Shown here one piece after another: positions 63,050-64,000 of a stretch of DNA of 64,000 nucleotides; position 1 is the stretch's first letter, and the number at the start of each line of letters is the position of its first letter. A program made the position numbers and the translations under genes. Location of the stretch: contig CM051027.1 in the NCBI GenBank assembly GCA_027627225.1, forward strand, positions 90,704,151 through 90,768,150, in the 5' to 3' direction. This DNA is from Congeria kusceri. Its lineage: Eukaryota > Mollusca > Bivalvia > Myida > Dreissenidae. Below the pieces are notes generated by a model. It saw only the letters and a list, made by a program, of their open reading frames with translations. It did not search any database and had not been told where the DNA came from.

Positions 63050-64000
63050 TAGCTCACCTGAGCTCATGGTGAGCTTTTAGGATCGCCTTTTGTCTGTCGT
63101 GCGTCGTCTGTCGTGCGTCGTGTGTCAACATTGGGTGACCCTCTTTCAATATTGTTCAAATCGTTCCGGTCCACTGCATATGTAGATAACTAGAGCTAAA
63201 AATAGATTTAAAAACAGAAAACTGTAAAAATCTTCTCTGAAACCACAAGGCTTGGAGCTTTCATATTTGAAATGTGACATCCTCTAGTGATCCTCTACAA
63301 CGATTGTTCAAATGATGCCCCTGGGGTCAAAACTGACCACGCCCCGGGGGTCACATGGTTTATATAGACTTAAATAGCAAAATGACTTTAAAAATATTCT
63401 TTTCTGAAACATCAAGGCCCAGAGGTTTCGTATTTTGTATGTAATGTTGTATAGTGGTCCTCTACAAAGACTGTTCAAATGATGCCCATGGAGTCAAAAC
63501 TGTCCACACCCCGGGGGTCACATGGTTTATATAGAAATAAATGGCAAAATTATTTTAAAATTGCCATTATATCGAGACCTCGATTGGGATTGCATATGGG
63601 GTGGGTGGGGTCAAGTTCGCTGTTAATAAAAATAGAAAAACGGTTTCCGCTCAATAACTTGAGAACGCATTGAGATATTTTAATGAAACTATACATAGAT
63701 ACCTTATATCGAGACCTCGCTTGGGATTGCATATGGGGTGAGTGGGGTCAAAATCAAGGTCAGTGTTACAAAAAATAGGAAAACGGTTTCCGCTCAATAT
63801 CTTAAGAACGCATTGAGATATTTTAATGAAACTGAATACATAAATACCTTATATTGACACCTTGCTTGGGATTGCATATGAGGTGGGTGGGGTCAAGGTC
63901 ACTTAATGAAAATAGAAAAACGGTTTCCGCTCAATAACTTGAGAAAGCTTTTCGATATTTTAATGAAACTCAATACACATATCTTACATGTGGGTTTGCT
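63050..64000 (+). mobile_element. Left part of a further ctcacctgag-type element, cut by window end
   Basis: It starts 'ttagctcacctgagctcatg' with a 'ctgtcgtgcgtcgt' block. It then has three units near 63,570, 63,710 and 63,850 that contain 'atatcgagacctcg', 'ttgggattgcatatg' and 'aaacggtttccgctcaat'. The right end is outside the window, so length and class cannot be judged. Confidence 0.55.

Overview
The window is nuclear DNA of an animal, most likely a heterodont bivalve mollusc. The evidence is AT-rich sequence, intron-rich genes with GT-AG junctions, a Meta-domain-like tRNA SINE, and several repeat families of the kind common in bivalve genomes. The species call is an inference; the animal call is secure because two conserved genes can be read exon by exon. 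There are no bacterial genes, operons or CRISPR arrays.

Layout. About 1-22,460 holds no gene I can support. It is a mosaic of old duplications, a younger segmental duplication (15.9-16.7 kb versus 17.7-19.2 kb), LINE 3'-end remnants, short tandem repeats and tRNA-like SINE heads. From 22,487 to 35,457 (+) lies a DNAAF1/LRRC50 gene, a dynein-arm assembly factor, with 13 coding exons and 624 codons in a continuous frame. Its introns carry a 168-bp tandem array inside an inverted-repeat-bounded element, a palindromic MITE ending 14 bp before an exon, and a 27-bp minisatellite. From 39,851 to 46,549 (-) lies a V-ATPase V1 subunit C gene (ATP6V1C) with 12 coding exons and 387 codons. The two genes are convergent, tail to tail, with tandem-repeat elements between them. 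Nothing suggests they work in a common pathway.

From 46.5 kb to the end mobile elements dominate. They include a 2,533-bp hAT-like element with an 8-bp target duplication (47,217-49,749), a 316-bp SINE with a 13-bp target duplication (54,151-54,466), and two direct copies of a ~1.2-1.5 kb repeat. One of those copies is interrupted by a 936-bp element with its own terminal inverted repeats and a 6-bp target duplication (56,833-57,768). One likely first coding exon of a further gene sits at 53,084-53,237 (+). It starts with an N-myristoylation motif and ends at the start of a possible P-loop, so it may be an adenylate-kinase-like gene continuing beyond the window.

No obviously new biological system is visible. 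The most informative observations are the dated or nested transposon insertions, the promoter-like module inside the 936-bp element, and the duplicated splice acceptor before DNAAF1 exon 9.
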